NCBI GenBank assembly: GCA_902799355.1
Contig: CADCAG010000009.1
Location: 39,960-103,959 of the forward strand
Reading direction: 5' to 3'
Origin: an uncultured Bacteroidales bacterium
GTDB taxonomy: Bacteria > Bacteroidota > Bacteroidia > Bacteroidales > Bacteroidaceae
DNA length: 64,000 bases
Made by a program: the position numbers and the translations under genes. The notes beneath the pieces were generated by a model, which saw nothing but the letters and a program-made list of their open reading frames with translations, searched no databases and was not told the DNA's origin. Below are positions 24,585 to 33,374 of the stretch, one piece after another (the first letter of the stretch is position 1; each line of letters begins with the position of its first letter).

Positions 24585-25220
24585 ATGAACAAGAATGAGA
24601 AATTCGTTGTGACCATCAACCGTGAAGTAGGAACTGGTGGTCGTACTGTTGGCCGCAAGCTGGCCGAGAAGTTGGGTGTGAAGTACTATGACAAGGCTAT
24701 TATTAACGGTCTGACACAGAAATTCGGTCTGTCCAAGGAACGTATCGAGGAAATCAAGGCGCAGAAGAAGTCGTGGTGGAACGACATTAACAACTATTAT
24801 AACACACTGGTCAACAGTGCAGCCATGCCCATGGAGGCCGAGGTGAAGCTGGACAATGCCAGTCTCTTTGAGACGGAGAAGCAGATTCTGCAGGAGGCGG
24901 CCTCACAGTCTTCGTGTGTGGTAGCAGGACGTACGGGCTTCATGGTGTTCCGTGAGTGGCCCAACCACCTGAATGTCTTCATTCAGGCTTCTTTAGAGCA
25001 CCGTGTGCAGCGTGTCATGCGCCGACAGAACGTCAACGAGAAGGAGGCTCGTGACATCATAGCCAAGATGGACTCCAGTCGCGAGACCTATATCAAGAAG
25101 TATGAGGATACGTCGCGCTATGATACGCGCAACTATCAGCTTGTCATCTCGATGGACGACCTGAGCGAGGACGATGCCGTTGATATCATCCTGGACTATA
25201 TCAACCGCACGAGTAAGTAA
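24585..25220 (+). CDS. Cytidylate-kinase-like family protein
   Basis: 211 residues. The P-loop region reads REVGTGGRTVGRKLAEKLG (residues 14-32), the form found in the cytidylate kinase-like family (PF13189), with AGRTGFMVF near 112 and a C-terminal Arg-rich helix (RVQRVMRRQ) plus DSSRETYIKKYE corresponding to the lid. It would be a nucleotide or small-molecule kinase in the cytoplasm; the true substrate is not known for this group. It stands alone, with a 21-bp repeat array upstream and a terminator downstream. Confidence 0.82.
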   Translation: MNKNEKFVVTINREVGTGGRTVGRKLAEKLGVKYYDKAIINGLTQKFGLSKERIEEIKAQKKSWWNDINNYYNTLVNSAAMPMEAEVKLDNASLFETEKQILQEAASQSSCVVAGRTGFMVFREWPNHLNVFIQASLEHRVQRVMRRQNVNEKEARDIIAKMDSSRETYIKKYEDTSRYDTRNYQLVISMDDLSEDDAVDIILDYINRTSK

Positions 25221-25247
25221 GCACTTCTGGCTGAGATGATAGAAAAG

Positions 25248-25284
25248 AATAAGTGCCCAACGCAAAGCGTTGAGCACTTATTTT
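25248..25284 (+). terminator. Terminator between the kinase gene and the beta-barrel gene
   Basis: A 16-bp stem with one mismatch (AATAAGTGC...CAACGC pairing with GCGTTG...GCACTTATT, loop AAA) followed by TT. It is probably bidirectional between convergent genes. Confidence 0.8.
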
Positions 25285-25304
25285 ATGTATTGTGGGTTAA
25301 TGAC

Positions 25305-25901
25305 TTAGAAGAAGTAAGCCAGAGAAACCTGCCAAGCGTTGAACTTAGCGTCAGCAACCTGCTGGATAGTCTTATTAACGCTCTCAAACTCACCAGTTGT
25401 ACCCAGAGCAATGTTGTAGTTCAGCTTAGCCTGCAGCTTGCTCAGTACGGTAGCACCGATACCGATGTTAGCACTGAAGGTTGAGCTCTTCAAGGTCCAG
25501 TCAGCAACTCCATAGTTCTTGTCGCCACTCAGCTTGAAACCGAACTGGGGACCAGCAAAAGCGAATACCTCGGCAATAGAGCCCAAACCGATACCATAGC
25601 GTACGTTGATGGGAATCTGGATAGACTGTGCCTTAACAGTCTCATCACCAGCCTTACCTTCACGCTGGTCGTAGAGCGCAGAAGCGTCGATGCCCAGACC
25701 AACAATGGGAAGAGAGAACTTTACGGTCGGACCTACGAAGAAACCTGTGCGGCTCTCGATAGCGCCACCAACATTATCAGCAGCATCCTTAACAGAAACG
25801 TTTGACATGTTCAGACCAGCCTGGATACCCCAGCTAAACTGTGCTTTTGAAGGCATTGCGAAGGCAACAGCCATCAGCACTACAGCAAATAATTTTTTCA
25901 T
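25305..25901 (-). CDS. Outer-membrane beta-barrel protein (PorT/OMP_b-brl type)
   Basis: 198 residues with a signal peptide ending near Ala20. The mature part alternates hydrophobic and polar residues in the pattern of an eight-strand barrel and ends in VSLAYFF, with the C-terminal aromatic typical of BAM substrates. The segment SWGIQAGLNMSNVSV is the start seen in the PorT-like outer-membrane family. Its role could be structural or adhesive; the family name does not prove a part in T9SS even though the T9SS cluster is next door (87 bp away, same strand). Confidence 0.8.
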   Translation of the reverse strand: MKKLFAVVLMAVAFAMPSKAQFSWGIQAGLNMSNVSVKDAADNVGGAIESRTGFFVGPTVKFSLPIVGLGIDASALYDQREGKAGDETVKAQSIQIPINVRYGIGLGSIAEVFAFAGPQFGFKLSGDKNYGVADWTLKSSTFSANIGIGATVLSKLQAKLNYNIALGTTGEFESVNKTIQQVADAKFNAWQVSLAYFF

Positions 25902-25988
25902 AATCGATTGTTTTAAAAATGGTTTTACTTGTATCTGGCGACAAAAGTAAGCATTTATTCTGACATTTCCAACAAAATTGCCAATTTT

Positions 25989-27053
25989 TTAATGGCGCTG
26001 GCGTCTTACAGACATGCGGGCAGTACCAGAAGACGATGAACTGCTCTTTGCGGGCTTTGACTTTTTGACAGTGCTCTTGCTGGCGCGGGCAGTGGTGTTA
26101 CGCTTGGCTTTCTTGGCAGCCTTCAGGTCTTTGGGAGCGTTGGCTACAGAGTCCAGAGAGTCCTTGCGGTGCTTGTCACCAAAGATGTTCTGCTCGAAGG
26201 CCTTCAGCTCTGCCTCGATACGCTTCTGTTCAGACGTTAGCTTAGCGGTGTCACCTTCGCAGATCTGTGCCAGCGTCTTGCCCAGCATGTTGTTGGTCTT
26301 GTAGATGGTGCCCTCGTAGCGGTTCAGCGTGAAGTAGTCGTCCATGGACATGGTAGCAGCATTGTTCAGATTGCTGGTCATCACAGTCTGACGACTGAGA
26401 TACGGCTCCAGATCGGAATACTTCACCCAGAACAACGGATATTTCGAAGCCTCGCCACCAAAGTCGTCTTCACGCAACATGACAGGGCAGAGGCTGAGCA
26501 CCTTGCGGTGGAACGAGGAGTTGGCCTGGTCGTAGTAGGCGCTCTCCTTGAGGTAGTAGAGTTTGACCTCGGCTGATGGGATGTCGCTATTCTCTACACG
26601 CAGCTTGCCGTCCTTCTCTTCATAGAAGATATGGTAGTTGTCGAGCACGGTCTTCATCTTCACACGTGCTGAGTCCGTGAACGACTCGTTACCGTCCAGG
26701 CGGTATTCATAGACGGGGATGTAGTTGTTGAGTGCCAACTTAAAGATATAAGTGAACAGGTTGACCTGCTTATCCATCGGCTCTACGGGATAGTAGAGTC
26801 CACCATTGGCATCCTTGTTGAGGTCGATCTCACGATAGATGTCGCGACGCCATACCACATCCTCAGGCATGTCAATAGCCGTGGGGAACATCAGACGGGC
26901 ACGCATCGACATGCCCTGACTCTGCTGCGTCTGCTTCTGGCCAGCCTTCTGAGCTGGTCGCTGTTGCGTCTGCTGCTGGCGACGTGCCTTGGGCTGAGCC
27001 ATTGCGCTTCCAGCCATCAACGTTATCATCAATAAGAACAATACTCTTTTCAT
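25989..27053 (-). CDS. gldN: Type IX secretion system protein GldN/PorN
   Basis: 354 residues from the ATG at 27053, which opens a clean signal peptide. The residues after it are Gln/Arg-rich. The conserved GldN core follows (DVVWRRDIYREIDLNKDANGGLYYPVEP near residue 66, then PLFWVKYSDLEPYL and DYFTLNRYEGTIYKTNNMLG). The C-terminal ~70 residues are Lys/Ser/Ala-rich low complexity. GldN works with GldK as a periplasmic ring beneath the outer membrane. It is the last gene of porP-gldK-gldL-gldM-gldN. Confidence 0.93.
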   Translation of the reverse strand: MKRVLFLLMITLMAGSAMAQPKARRQQQTQQRPAQKAGQKQTQQSQGMSMRARLMFPTAIDMPEDVVWRRDIYREIDLNKDANGGLYYPVEPMDKQVNLFTYIFKLALNNYIPVYEYRLDGNESFTDSARVKMKTVLDNYHIFYEEKDGKLRVENSDIPSAEVKLYYLKESAYYDQANSSFHRKVLSLCPVMLREDDFGGEASKYPLFWVKYSDLEPYLSRQTVMTSNLNNAATMSMDDYFTLNRYEGTIYKTNNMLGKTLAQICEGDTAKLTSEQKRIEAELKAFEQNIFGDKHRKDSLDSVANAPKDLKAAKKAKRNTTARASKSTVKKSKPAKSSSSSSGTARMSVRRQRH

Positions 27054-27063
27054 ATCGTAATAT

Positions 27064-27090
27064 ATTCGTTTAATTCGTGAAATTCGTGGT
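27064..27090 (-). repeat. 9-bp tandem repeat, gldM/gldN spacer
   Basis: Three units of ATTCGTNNN immediately follow the gldM stop (TGA at 27091-27093 on the minus strand) and make up most of the 37-base spacer. Confidence 0.6.
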
Positions 27091-28656
27091 TCACTTAACA
27101 ATCACCTCCATAGCACTCTTCAGTCTGCGCTGTATGCCATCAGGACCGACGGCCACAACACCGGTGATATAGAAACGGCGGTTACGTGGCAACTTGCGGA
27201 AAGTGTCTTTTTGGCGAGCAGAGAATCTGTCACCATCGCCTACCATTGGTACGGAGTTACCCATGTTGTCATGGAAGACGGTTTCGAACGATACTACCTT
27301 GAAGCCGATGTCGAGGATGCCGTCATCAATGGCAGCACCGATACCGTCAACACCCATCAGCTGAGCCTTCGACAATCCACCGCCCTTATAGCGAATGGGG
27401 CTACCCGATTCGTCCTTCATGGCGATATATGGTGTAGGATCAGGCAGACGGCGCACACGGAAGGTGAACTGTCCCATCTGCTGGGCACGGCCCGTATTCG
27501 TAGAGGTCACGGTAATCGTTACGTTCTGACCAACGGTTGTAGGACGGGCAATATAGCGGCCAGGACCTACAGGCTGCAGGGTGCCACCAGTCATCGTTGC
27601 CTGTACCTTGTTGACAGGTACGCCAGGCACTGATACGCTCAGCGGGTTCGAATAACCAGCATAGAGCACGTTCATCAGGTCGGCGCTGACCGTTGCCGAT
27701 GGGTCTACTACTGTATATTTCTGTTCAAAGTCGCGCTTGATGATTTCACCATTACCATTCACCATCTGGATATGTCCGTTCAGCGTGAAGTCGCCTGTAC
27801 GACTGGTGATGGTCTCATAGAGTCCACCAGGCAGGTTGACCTCCTTGCCTCCGATGAATATCTGTGGAACCTGTGTGGTGTCGACGGCAGCCATCACGAT
27901 GTGTGCCGCGAACTTGTCGCCACGCACGATGGTCTGCGAGTTAGGAATGACGAAGGCGTTCAGGGCATTCACACGGATATCCTTCACGTCGATGTTGCTG
28001 ACCAGCGTATGCAGCACCTCACCCTCCGCATAGCGCACGTCGTTCTGCAACTTTGACAGCAGCGTGACGGCAGCAGCGGCAGGCATCGACTCGAACATAT
28101 ACTCCTGCCAGTTCTTGCCCAGCGTCTGCTCGCTCTTGGGAATCTCAGTCGTCAGGTTCGAAGCTATCATCTGTTTCTGGTGGTAGTCGTTGACCATGTT
28201 GAGCATCTTGGCGCGGTAGTTGTTGATAGCATTGTACAGCTCCTTGCCACGACCACGGCTAGGTGACAGCATCACCTGATTGGCAGCCTCCAAGTCCTCC
28301 TTGTTACGCAGGTTGCGAGGGTCGCCGTTCTTGCCGTCAGCCTCAATGGCGATGGCTACCTTCAGTTCTTCGGCCAACTTGTAGAGCTTGTTGCTCATCT
28401 CCTTGACCTGTTGTGACTTGTCGTACCACTGTTGAACCTTCTGCGGGTTCTTCTTCATCTGCTCGGCAAAGTCGTCATATATGGCCTGGTTCTCCTTGGT
28501 GGCATTCATCGTGGTACGCTTCAGGCTCTCCTCTACAATAGAGAAGCCGTTGAGCACCTCGTTAGAGACGTTCAATGCCAGCATCGCCATCAGTACCACG
28601 TACATCAGGTTGATCATCTTCTGGCGCGGAGAAACCGGTCTTTTCTTGATTGCCAT
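27091..28656 (-). CDS. gldM: Type IX secretion system motor protein GldM/PorM
   Basis: 521 residues. One N-terminal transmembrane helix (about residues 13-34, MINLMYVVLMAMLALNVS) is followed by a large periplasmic part with helical and then Ig-like domains, as in the known GldM structures. GldM forms a dimer through GldL that carries proton-driven torque to the GldK-GldN ring. It is in normal order in the cluster, 18 bp after gldL, with a 7-bp repeat array in the spacer. Confidence 0.95.
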   Translation of the reverse strand: MAIKKRPVSPRQKMINLMYVVLMAMLALNVSNEVLNGFSIVEESLKRTTMNATKENQAIYDDFAEQMKKNPQKVQQWYDKSQQVKEMSNKLYKLAEELKVAIAIEADGKNGDPRNLRNKEDLEAANQVMLSPSRGRGKELYNAINNYRAKMLNMVNDYHQKQMIASNLTTEIPKSEQTLGKNWQEYMFESMPAAAAVTLLSKLQNDVRYAEGEVLHTLVSNIDVKDIRVNALNAFVIPNSQTIVRGDKFAAHIVMAAVDTTQVPQIFIGGKEVNLPGGLYETITSRTGDFTLNGHIQMVNGNGEIIKRDFEQKYTVVDPSATVSADLMNVLYAGYSNPLSVSVPGVPVNKVQATMTGGTLQPVGPGRYIARPTTVGQNVTITVTSTNTGRAQQMGQFTFRVRRLPDPTPYIAMKDESGSPIRYKGGGLSKAQLMGVDGIGAAIDDGILDIGFKVVSFETVFHDNMGNSVPMVGDGDRFSARQKDTFRKLPRNRRFYITGVVAVGPDGIQRRLKSAMEVIVK

Positions 28657-28659
28657 TGT

Positions 28660-28694
28660 CTTACCTCTTACTTCTTACATCTGACTTCTCACCT
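28660..28694 (-). repeat. 7-bp tandem repeat across the gldL stop
   Basis: Five units of CTTACNT (one CTGACTT, one CTCACCT) cover the last GldL codons, its TAA stop and the spacer to gldM. On the coding strand each unit carries TAA, TGA or a close variant, in shifting frames. Confidence 0.7.
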
Positions 28695-29517
28695 GCATGG
28701 CCTCAATCATGCGAGCGTAGATCTTGTTCAGCTCTACAATCTGCTCAGCCATGTGGCGTGTCTGCTCGTTAATCTCGTCGATGGTGCTAATCTGGGCACT
28801 GGCACTCTTCAGCTGCATCTCATAGACGCGGCTAATGCCTGTCAGCGTGCGGTTCAGGTTCTCCATCTCCTCAGAGTCGCGTGTCAGGCGCTGGCTCTGG
28901 GCAGATACCTCAGCCAACATCTCCGTCAGACGGTTCAGCTCATCGATATAGTTGCTGGTAGCTTCCTTCATCTCTTCGCCCATGGTAGGAACAGTCTCAG
29001 CAGGAGCACCGCTAACAACAGTACCACCACCAACGACTCCACCACCGATGACTCCACCACCGATGACACCGCCACCACCAGCAAAGCTGATAGCACCACT
29101 TCCAGCGTGGTCAGCAGTTTCGCTGCTGACATCAGCGCCGCCTACGGCACCGCCGCCACCATTAATAACAATGGTACCGCCATTGCCACCAATGATGCCA
29201 CCGCCGACTACTCCACCATTCACGACAGGATGCTCAGCACCCTCTTCATCGGCCATGTGGACGTCAAGATCCATACCGTCTGTCGTCTTGTCGAACGGAC
29301 GGTCGAACGCTGAGATAAAGAATACGAAGACCTCCGTACCCATACCCAGGAACAGGAAGAAGTTGGCACCTGGCAGGTGGGTCAGCTTAAACAGCGTACC
29401 CAAGATAACGATAGATGCACCCCAGCTATAGGCGTAGTTCAGGAAAGTCTGTCCTGCCACACTGTCCATCCACTTCTGCAAGCGGTAGACGAAATTCAGT
29501 TTACTATACGTTGTCAT
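28675..29517 (-). CDS. gldL: Type IX secretion system motor protein GldL/PorL with glycine-rich insert
   Basis: 280 residues. Two transmembrane helices (about 32-48 and 51-70) include the conserved TEVFVFFISAF with the Glu62 expected to carry protons. The C-terminal helical region (180-280) is Asn/Gln/Glu-rich coiled coil. Between them, residues 98-169 are almost pure Gly/Val/Ile/Ala (repeats such as GGVIGGGVIGGG), a low-complexity stretch that looks like repeat expansion in the cytoplasmic linker. The gene overlaps gldK by 1 bp (TAATG). Confidence 0.93.
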   Translation of the reverse strand: MTTYSKLNFVYRLQKWMDSVAGQTFLNYAYSWGASIVILGTLFKLTHLPGANFFLFLGMGTEVFVFFISAFDRPFDKTTDGMDLDVHMADEEGAEHPVVNGGVVGGGIIGGNGGTIVINGGGGAVGGADVSSETADHAGSGAISFAGGGGVIGGGVIGGGVVGGGTVVSGAPAETVPTMGEEMKEATSNYIDELNRLTEMLAEVSAQSQRLTRDSEEMENLNRTLTGISRVYEMQLKSASAQISTIDEINEQTRHMAEQIVELNKIYARMIEAMQVRSQM

Positions 29518-30965
29518 TACTTCTTTCCTTTCTTTACTTTAATCTTGTCACTGGTGGTATTGGCCAACGAGCGCACACAGCGGAAACCGATGTATGAGCG
29601 CGGCTGATTCTGGTATTCGTACGAGCGCCATGCAGAGCGGATATAGCTCTCGGGGTCTTTCCATGAGCCACCGCGTACCGACTTCTTCTTCAGGCGGTAG
29701 GGGTCTTCCTTGGCAGCGTTGTAGCTCAGCTGCGGGTTGATGTCGTTCATGGCTTCTACACCAGCCTCGGTATAGATGGTTGAGCACCACTCGGCCACGT
29801 TACCCGCCATGTCGTACAGACCATTGCTGTTAGCACTATAGATACCTGTGCGGCTGGTAATCAGGTTGCCGTCCTTGGTGTAGTTACCGTTGTCGGGCTT
29901 GAAGTTGGCATAGAAACAGCCATTGCCACTGGCTACATCCTCATTATCCCAGGGGAACTCGTTCTGGTCCTTGCCACGGGCGGCATACTCCCACTCAGCC
30001 TCTGTCGGCAGACGATAGCGCTGTACGTAGCGGGCTGCGGCACCCAGACCTCTCAACAGATACTCCGTACGCCAAGCGCAGAAGGCGTTGGCCTGTTCCC
30101 ATGTCACACCCACGACGGGATAGTCGTTGTAGGCGGCATTTGAGAAGTAGTAGCGCATGTAGCTCTCGTTCTCCGCATTGGGGAAGTCGTTGACCCAGCA
30201 AGTGGTATCGGGGTAAATGTTCACAATATATGTGTTCAGGAAGTCCCATGGTCCCGTATGCTCACGGTTGATGGTCTCACGGACTATCTGTCCCTCGTCA
30301 TTGATATAGGCGGTATCCTTCGAAATCCATATCTGCTCGTTGGCATTGGGACGTATGTCAGTATTCAGCACACGCTCCTCAGGGTTGGTACGATACTTAC
30401 GCTTGGCAGCCTCCGTATAGTCGTAGATCTCGTAGCGATAGTTCATCTGACGCCAGTCGAGCATCTTCTCACCAGTCACAGGATTGGTGGTGTAAAGACT
30501 CTCGATAGCACGCTGCTCGTCCTCGTTAGGCTTGCGGGGCAGCTGCTTCTTCCAGTTCAGGTGAGGCTTCACGGGGTCGCCGTTCTTGTCTTCCTCAATT
30601 TTGTACGTCTCGTCGCCACCGTAGGCAGGGTCTGCCAGACGCTCGCGCAGAATACTGTCGCGTACATAGTTGACAAACTGGCGGTACATGGAGTTGGTAA
30701 CCTCACGCTCGTCCATCCAGAAACCTTCTACTGAGATGTCGCGTACAGGTGTCTGCTTACCCCACAACGAGTCGTGCTTGTCGATACCCATGCGCAGATG
30801 ACCGCGTTTGATCAGTGTCATACCGTAAGGTGCGGGCTCGCTGAAGGCACGGCCGCTGACACCCGTCACCTCGCCACCAGCCGATGATGCCATCTTACTG
30901 CCGAAACAGCCAGACAACAGAACCACCATCGTGGCGCTCAGTGCTATACTAAGTAATTTTTTCAT
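29517..30965 (-). CDS. gldK: Type IX secretion system lipoprotein GldK/PorK
   Basis: 482 residues. Signal peptide with lipobox LLSGC (Cys about residue 20). The body is a formylglycine-generating-enzyme-like (sulfatase-modifying factor) domain with GFWMDEREVTNSMYRQFVNYV near 105, TEAEWEYAARG near 330, NGLYDMAGNVAEWCST near 385 and SVRGGSWKD near 435. In GldK this domain serves a structural role: with GldN it forms the outer-membrane-associated ring of the T9SS. It is preceded by the porP-like gene with a 61-bp spacer composed largely of 9-bp repeats. Confidence 0.94.
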   Translation of the reverse strand: MKKLLSIALSATMVVLLSGCFGSKMASSAGGEVTGVSGRAFSEPAPYGMTLIKRGHLRMGIDKHDSLWGKQTPVRDISVEGFWMDEREVTNSMYRQFVNYVRDSILRERLADPAYGGDETYKIEEDKNGDPVKPHLNWKKQLPRKPNEDEQRAIESLYTTNPVTGEKMLDWRQMNYRYEIYDYTEAAKRKYRTNPEERVLNTDIRPNANEQIWISKDTAYINDEGQIVRETINREHTGPWDFLNTYIVNIYPDTTCWVNDFPNAENESYMRYYFSNAAYNDYPVVGVTWEQANAFCAWRTEYLLRGLGAAARYVQRYRLPTEAEWEYAARGKDQNEFPWDNEDVASGNGCFYANFKPDNGNYTKDGNLITSRTGIYSANSNGLYDMAGNVAEWCSTIYTEAGVEAMNDINPQLSYNAAKEDPYRLKKKSVRGGSWKDPESYIRSAWRSYEYQNQPRSYIGFRCVRSLANTTSDKIKVKKGKK

Positions 30966-30981
30966 ATTCTTGTTTTATCTT

Positions 30982-31026
30982 CTTTAACTTCTTTAACTCC
31001 TTTAACTCCCTTAACTCCTTTAACTC
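30982..31026 (-). repeat. 9-bp tandem repeat, porP/gldK spacer
   Basis: Five units of CTTTAACTC (outer and fourth units each one base off) fill 45 bases and abut the TAG stop of the porP-like gene at 31027-31029. Confidence 0.85.
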
Positions 31027-31965
31027 CTAAAGAATCCTCACACTTTGATGACGGTTGCGTCCTTTCTTCTGAAAGTTCAAATCCGTCTGGTAACCCACAA
31101 ACAGCTCGTGTGAGCCGTTGCCAATCTTCAGTACCGAAGTATAGACCTCGTAGCTGTAGCCGATGGTGATGCCGTGGAAGAAACCACCGATGAGCGCTGT
31201 CACCGAATTGGAAGGGCTGTAGCCCAATCCCGCGTACATCATTTTCTGCTCGTGCGTGTACTTCAGGCGTGTCGTCACGTTCACACGGTGGCTGGTACCA
31301 TCGGTATGTGCCAACACGGAGGGGTGTATTGATAACAACGGATTGCGTAGCTGAATATTGTATCCCGCTGTCAAATAATATGCGCTACTGATGTTCAGAA
31401 TGGAGCGGTCGCCCAGCTCTATCTGTGGTGCTGTGAGGTGTAGAACAGAGGCTCCGGCATACCACTTGCCGCGTGTGTAGTACAGTCCTGCAGAGAGGTC
31501 AATGGCCACACCATTCGCGTCGGTTTTTGAGAAGGCGGGGTCGTTGCTGTTCTCTAAATCGACACTGCTACCCTTGAATTTCTCGCTTAGAATGCCACCT
31601 TGCACGCCAATGCTCAGCATGCCACCCAGCAACGGCTGTTTGAAGGCATACTGTGCTAGCAGGCGCTGGTGTGAGAACAGGCCAATCTGGTCGTTCACCA
31701 GCTGTACACCAACACCGTGGTAGCGCCCCATCATGTAGAAGGGCATGTCTGCTCCGAAGTGCATCGTTTTAGGAGCATTCTCAAAGCCACTCAGCGTCAT
31801 GGCATAGGTGCCCGTCACGTTCAACTTGGACTGCTTACCCACGGCAGCAGGGTTAAATGACGGTTCCATCGCCCAGTAGTGGGCGAAGGACGGCTCTTGC
31901 TGGGCTCTGATACCTGTCACTGCCAGCAACAGCAAGATGATGAATGTTGTTTTTTGCTTAAGCAC
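31027..31965 (-). CDS. porP: PorP/SprF-family T9SS outer-membrane protein
   Basis: 312 residues with a signal peptide ending near residue 22 (IRAQQEPSF). The start of the mature protein, FAHYWAMEPSFNPAAVGK, is the signature of the PorP/SprF family, and the rest is a beta-barrel with repeated aromatic-Gly turns (GRYHGVGVQLVNDQIGLFSHQ). PorP-type proteins belong to the T9SS and some anchor secreted cargo. It is the first gene of the minus-strand T9SS cluster. No TAnnTTTG element was seen in the 221 bp upstream. Confidence 0.9.
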   Translation of the reverse strand: MLKQKTTFIILLLLAVTGIRAQQEPSFAHYWAMEPSFNPAAVGKQSKLNVTGTYAMTLSGFENAPKTMHFGADMPFYMMGRYHGVGVQLVNDQIGLFSHQRLLAQYAFKQPLLGGMLSIGVQGGILSEKFKGSSVDLENSNDPAFSKTDANGVAIDLSAGLYYTRGKWYAGASVLHLTAPQIELGDRSILNISSAYYLTAGYNIQLRNPLLSIHPSVLAHTDGTSHRVNVTTRLKYTHEQKMMYAGLGYSPSNSVTALIGGFFHGITIGYSYEVYTSVLKIGNGSHELFVGYQTDLNFQKKGRNRHQSVRIL

Positions 31966-32114
31966 GTTGATAATAACGATGTTCCACCTTATTTATTGCA
32001 TATAGACAGATGATTTGTAATTTACACTTTGCATTTTGACCATGTCGCCGAGTGACTGTGGCGGTGGAATACTTAAAAACCGTGAAAAGCGATTAATTAA
32101 TTACCTATAGGGCT

Positions 32115-32144
32115 TTTGTATTTCAAGAATTCTGACTACCTTTG
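32115..32144 (+). promoter_or_regulatory. Promoter of the aldolase gene
   Basis: TTTG (32115-32118) and TACCTTTG (32137-32144) with 18 bp between, 42 bases before the ATG. Confidence 0.7.
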
Positions 32145-32186
32145 TGGACAGTTTAATATTTTCACCTATTTAAATAGATTTCAATT

Positions 32187-33374
32187 ATGGTAAATTACAA
32201 GGATTTGGGTCTCGTGAATACTCGCGAGATGTTCAAGAGAGCAGTTGCTGGTGGCTATGCCATCCCCGCTTTCAACTTCAACACCATGGAGCAGATGCAG
32301 GCTATCGTAATGGCTGCTGTTGAGACAAAGTCACCTGTTATCATGCAGGTTTCTAAGGGTGCTCGTAACTATGCCAACGCTACCATCCTGCGCTACATGG
32401 CAGAGGGTGCTGTGGCTTACGCTAAGGAGCTGGGCTGCGCTCATCCTGAGATTGTGCTGCACCTCGACCACGGTGATAGCTTCGAGCTCTGTAAGGATTG
32501 TATCGACATGGGCTTCTCCTCAGTGATGATCGACGGTTCACACCTCCCCTATGAGGAGAACGTTGCTCTGGCTAAGAAGGTCGTTGATTATGCTCATCAG
32601 TTCGACGTAACCGTTGAGGCTGAGCTCGGCGTACTCGCTGGTGTTGAGGATGAGGTCAGCGCTGCTGAGTCTCACTACACCAAGCCTGAGGAGGTTATCG
32701 ACTTCGCTACCCGCACTGGTTGCGACTCGCTGGCTATCTCTATCGGTACTTCTCACGGTGCTCACAAGTTCACTCCTGAGCAGTGCACACTGGTAAACGG
32801 CGTACTCGTTCCACCTCCCTTGGCATTCGACATCCTCGCTGAGATCGAGAAGAAGCTCCCCGGATTCCCCATCGTGCTCCACGGTTCTTCTTCAGTTCCT
32901 ATGGAAGAGGTGAACACCATCAACAAGTTCGGTGGCAAGCTCGAGGCCGCTATCGGTATTCCTGAGGAGCAGCTCCGCAAGGCTGCTAAGAGCGCTGTTT
33001 GCAAGATCAATATCGACTCTGACAGCCGTCTGGCTATGACTGCTGCTATCCGTCAGCACCTCGCTGAGCATCCTGGAGACTTCGATCCTCGTCAGTATCT
33101 GAAGCCCGCTCGTGAGAACATGAAGAAGATGTACATCCACAAGATTGTGAATGTGCTCGGTTCTAGTAAGCGGTTACACCTATTTATATATATAAAGGCT
33201 TTCCGAATCGGAAAGCCTTTATTATTTTGTCGTTGTTTCGAAGCTTCGATATTTCGAAACTTCGATGTTACGAAATTACTTACCCATGTCAGCGTGGATC
33301 TTATCAACAGAACCAGTTGTCGGATTCAGCGTCATGTGGGTAACATAGCGCTTGAAGAGCGAACCGCTTCGTAG
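32187..33374 (+). CDS. fba: Class II fructose-bisphosphate aldolase with apparent loss of its normal stop
   Basis: The first ~327 residues are a complete class II aldolase: AIPAFNFNTMEQMQA, LHLDHGDSFELC (zinc His), VEAELGVLAG, ISIGTSHGAHKF and VLHGSSSVP, ending NVLGSS. The family normally ends here. In this sequence the frame passes tandem stops TAG-TAA at 33164-33169, which lie one base out of frame, and continues 69 codons through the terminator hairpin and 99 bp into the convergent DUF4831 gene. The bases after the missed stop resemble those after ackA. A one-base deletion just before the stop (real or a sequencing error) is the simplest explanation. It cleaves fructose-1,6-bisphosphate in glycolysis. 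Confidence 0.92.
   Translation: MVNYKDLGLVNTREMFKRAVAGGYAIPAFNFNTMEQMQAIVMAAVETKSPVIMQVSKGARNYANATILRYMAEGAVAYAKELGCAHPEIVLHLDHGDSFELCKDCIDMGFSSVMIDGSHLPYEENVALAKKVVDYAHQFDVTVEAELGVLAGVEDEVSAAESHYTKPEEVIDFATRTGCDSLAISIGTSHGAHKFTPEQCTLVNGVLVPPPLAFDILAEIEKKLPGFPIVLHGSSSVPMEEVNTINKFGGKLEAAIGIPEEQLRKAAKSAVCKINIDSDSRLAMTAAIRQHLAEHPGDFDPRQYLKPARENMKKMYIHKIVNVLGSSKRLHLFIYIKAFRIGKPLLFCRCFEASIFRNFDVTKLLTHVSVDLINRTSCRIQRHVGNIALEERTAS
33192..33228 (+). terminator. Rho-independent terminator of the aldolase gene
   Basis: An inverted repeat with stem ATAAAGGCTTTCC facing GGAAAGCCTTTAT around GAATC is followed by TATTTTG. It lies inside the abnormal frame extension, which supports a true stop near 33167. 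Confidence 0.85.
33237..33276. repeat. 8-bp tandem repeat at the end of the DUF4831 gene
   Basis: Five 8-bp units, four of form TTCGANNN and one TACGAAAT; the last touches the TAA stop of the minus-strand DUF4831 gene. Confidence 0.65.

Noticed and set aside
31966-32186. Hidden gene or structured RNA upstream of the aldolase
   Set aside because: There is no sustained frame, no tRNA-like fold and no clear hairpin; it reads as ordinary regulatory DNA.
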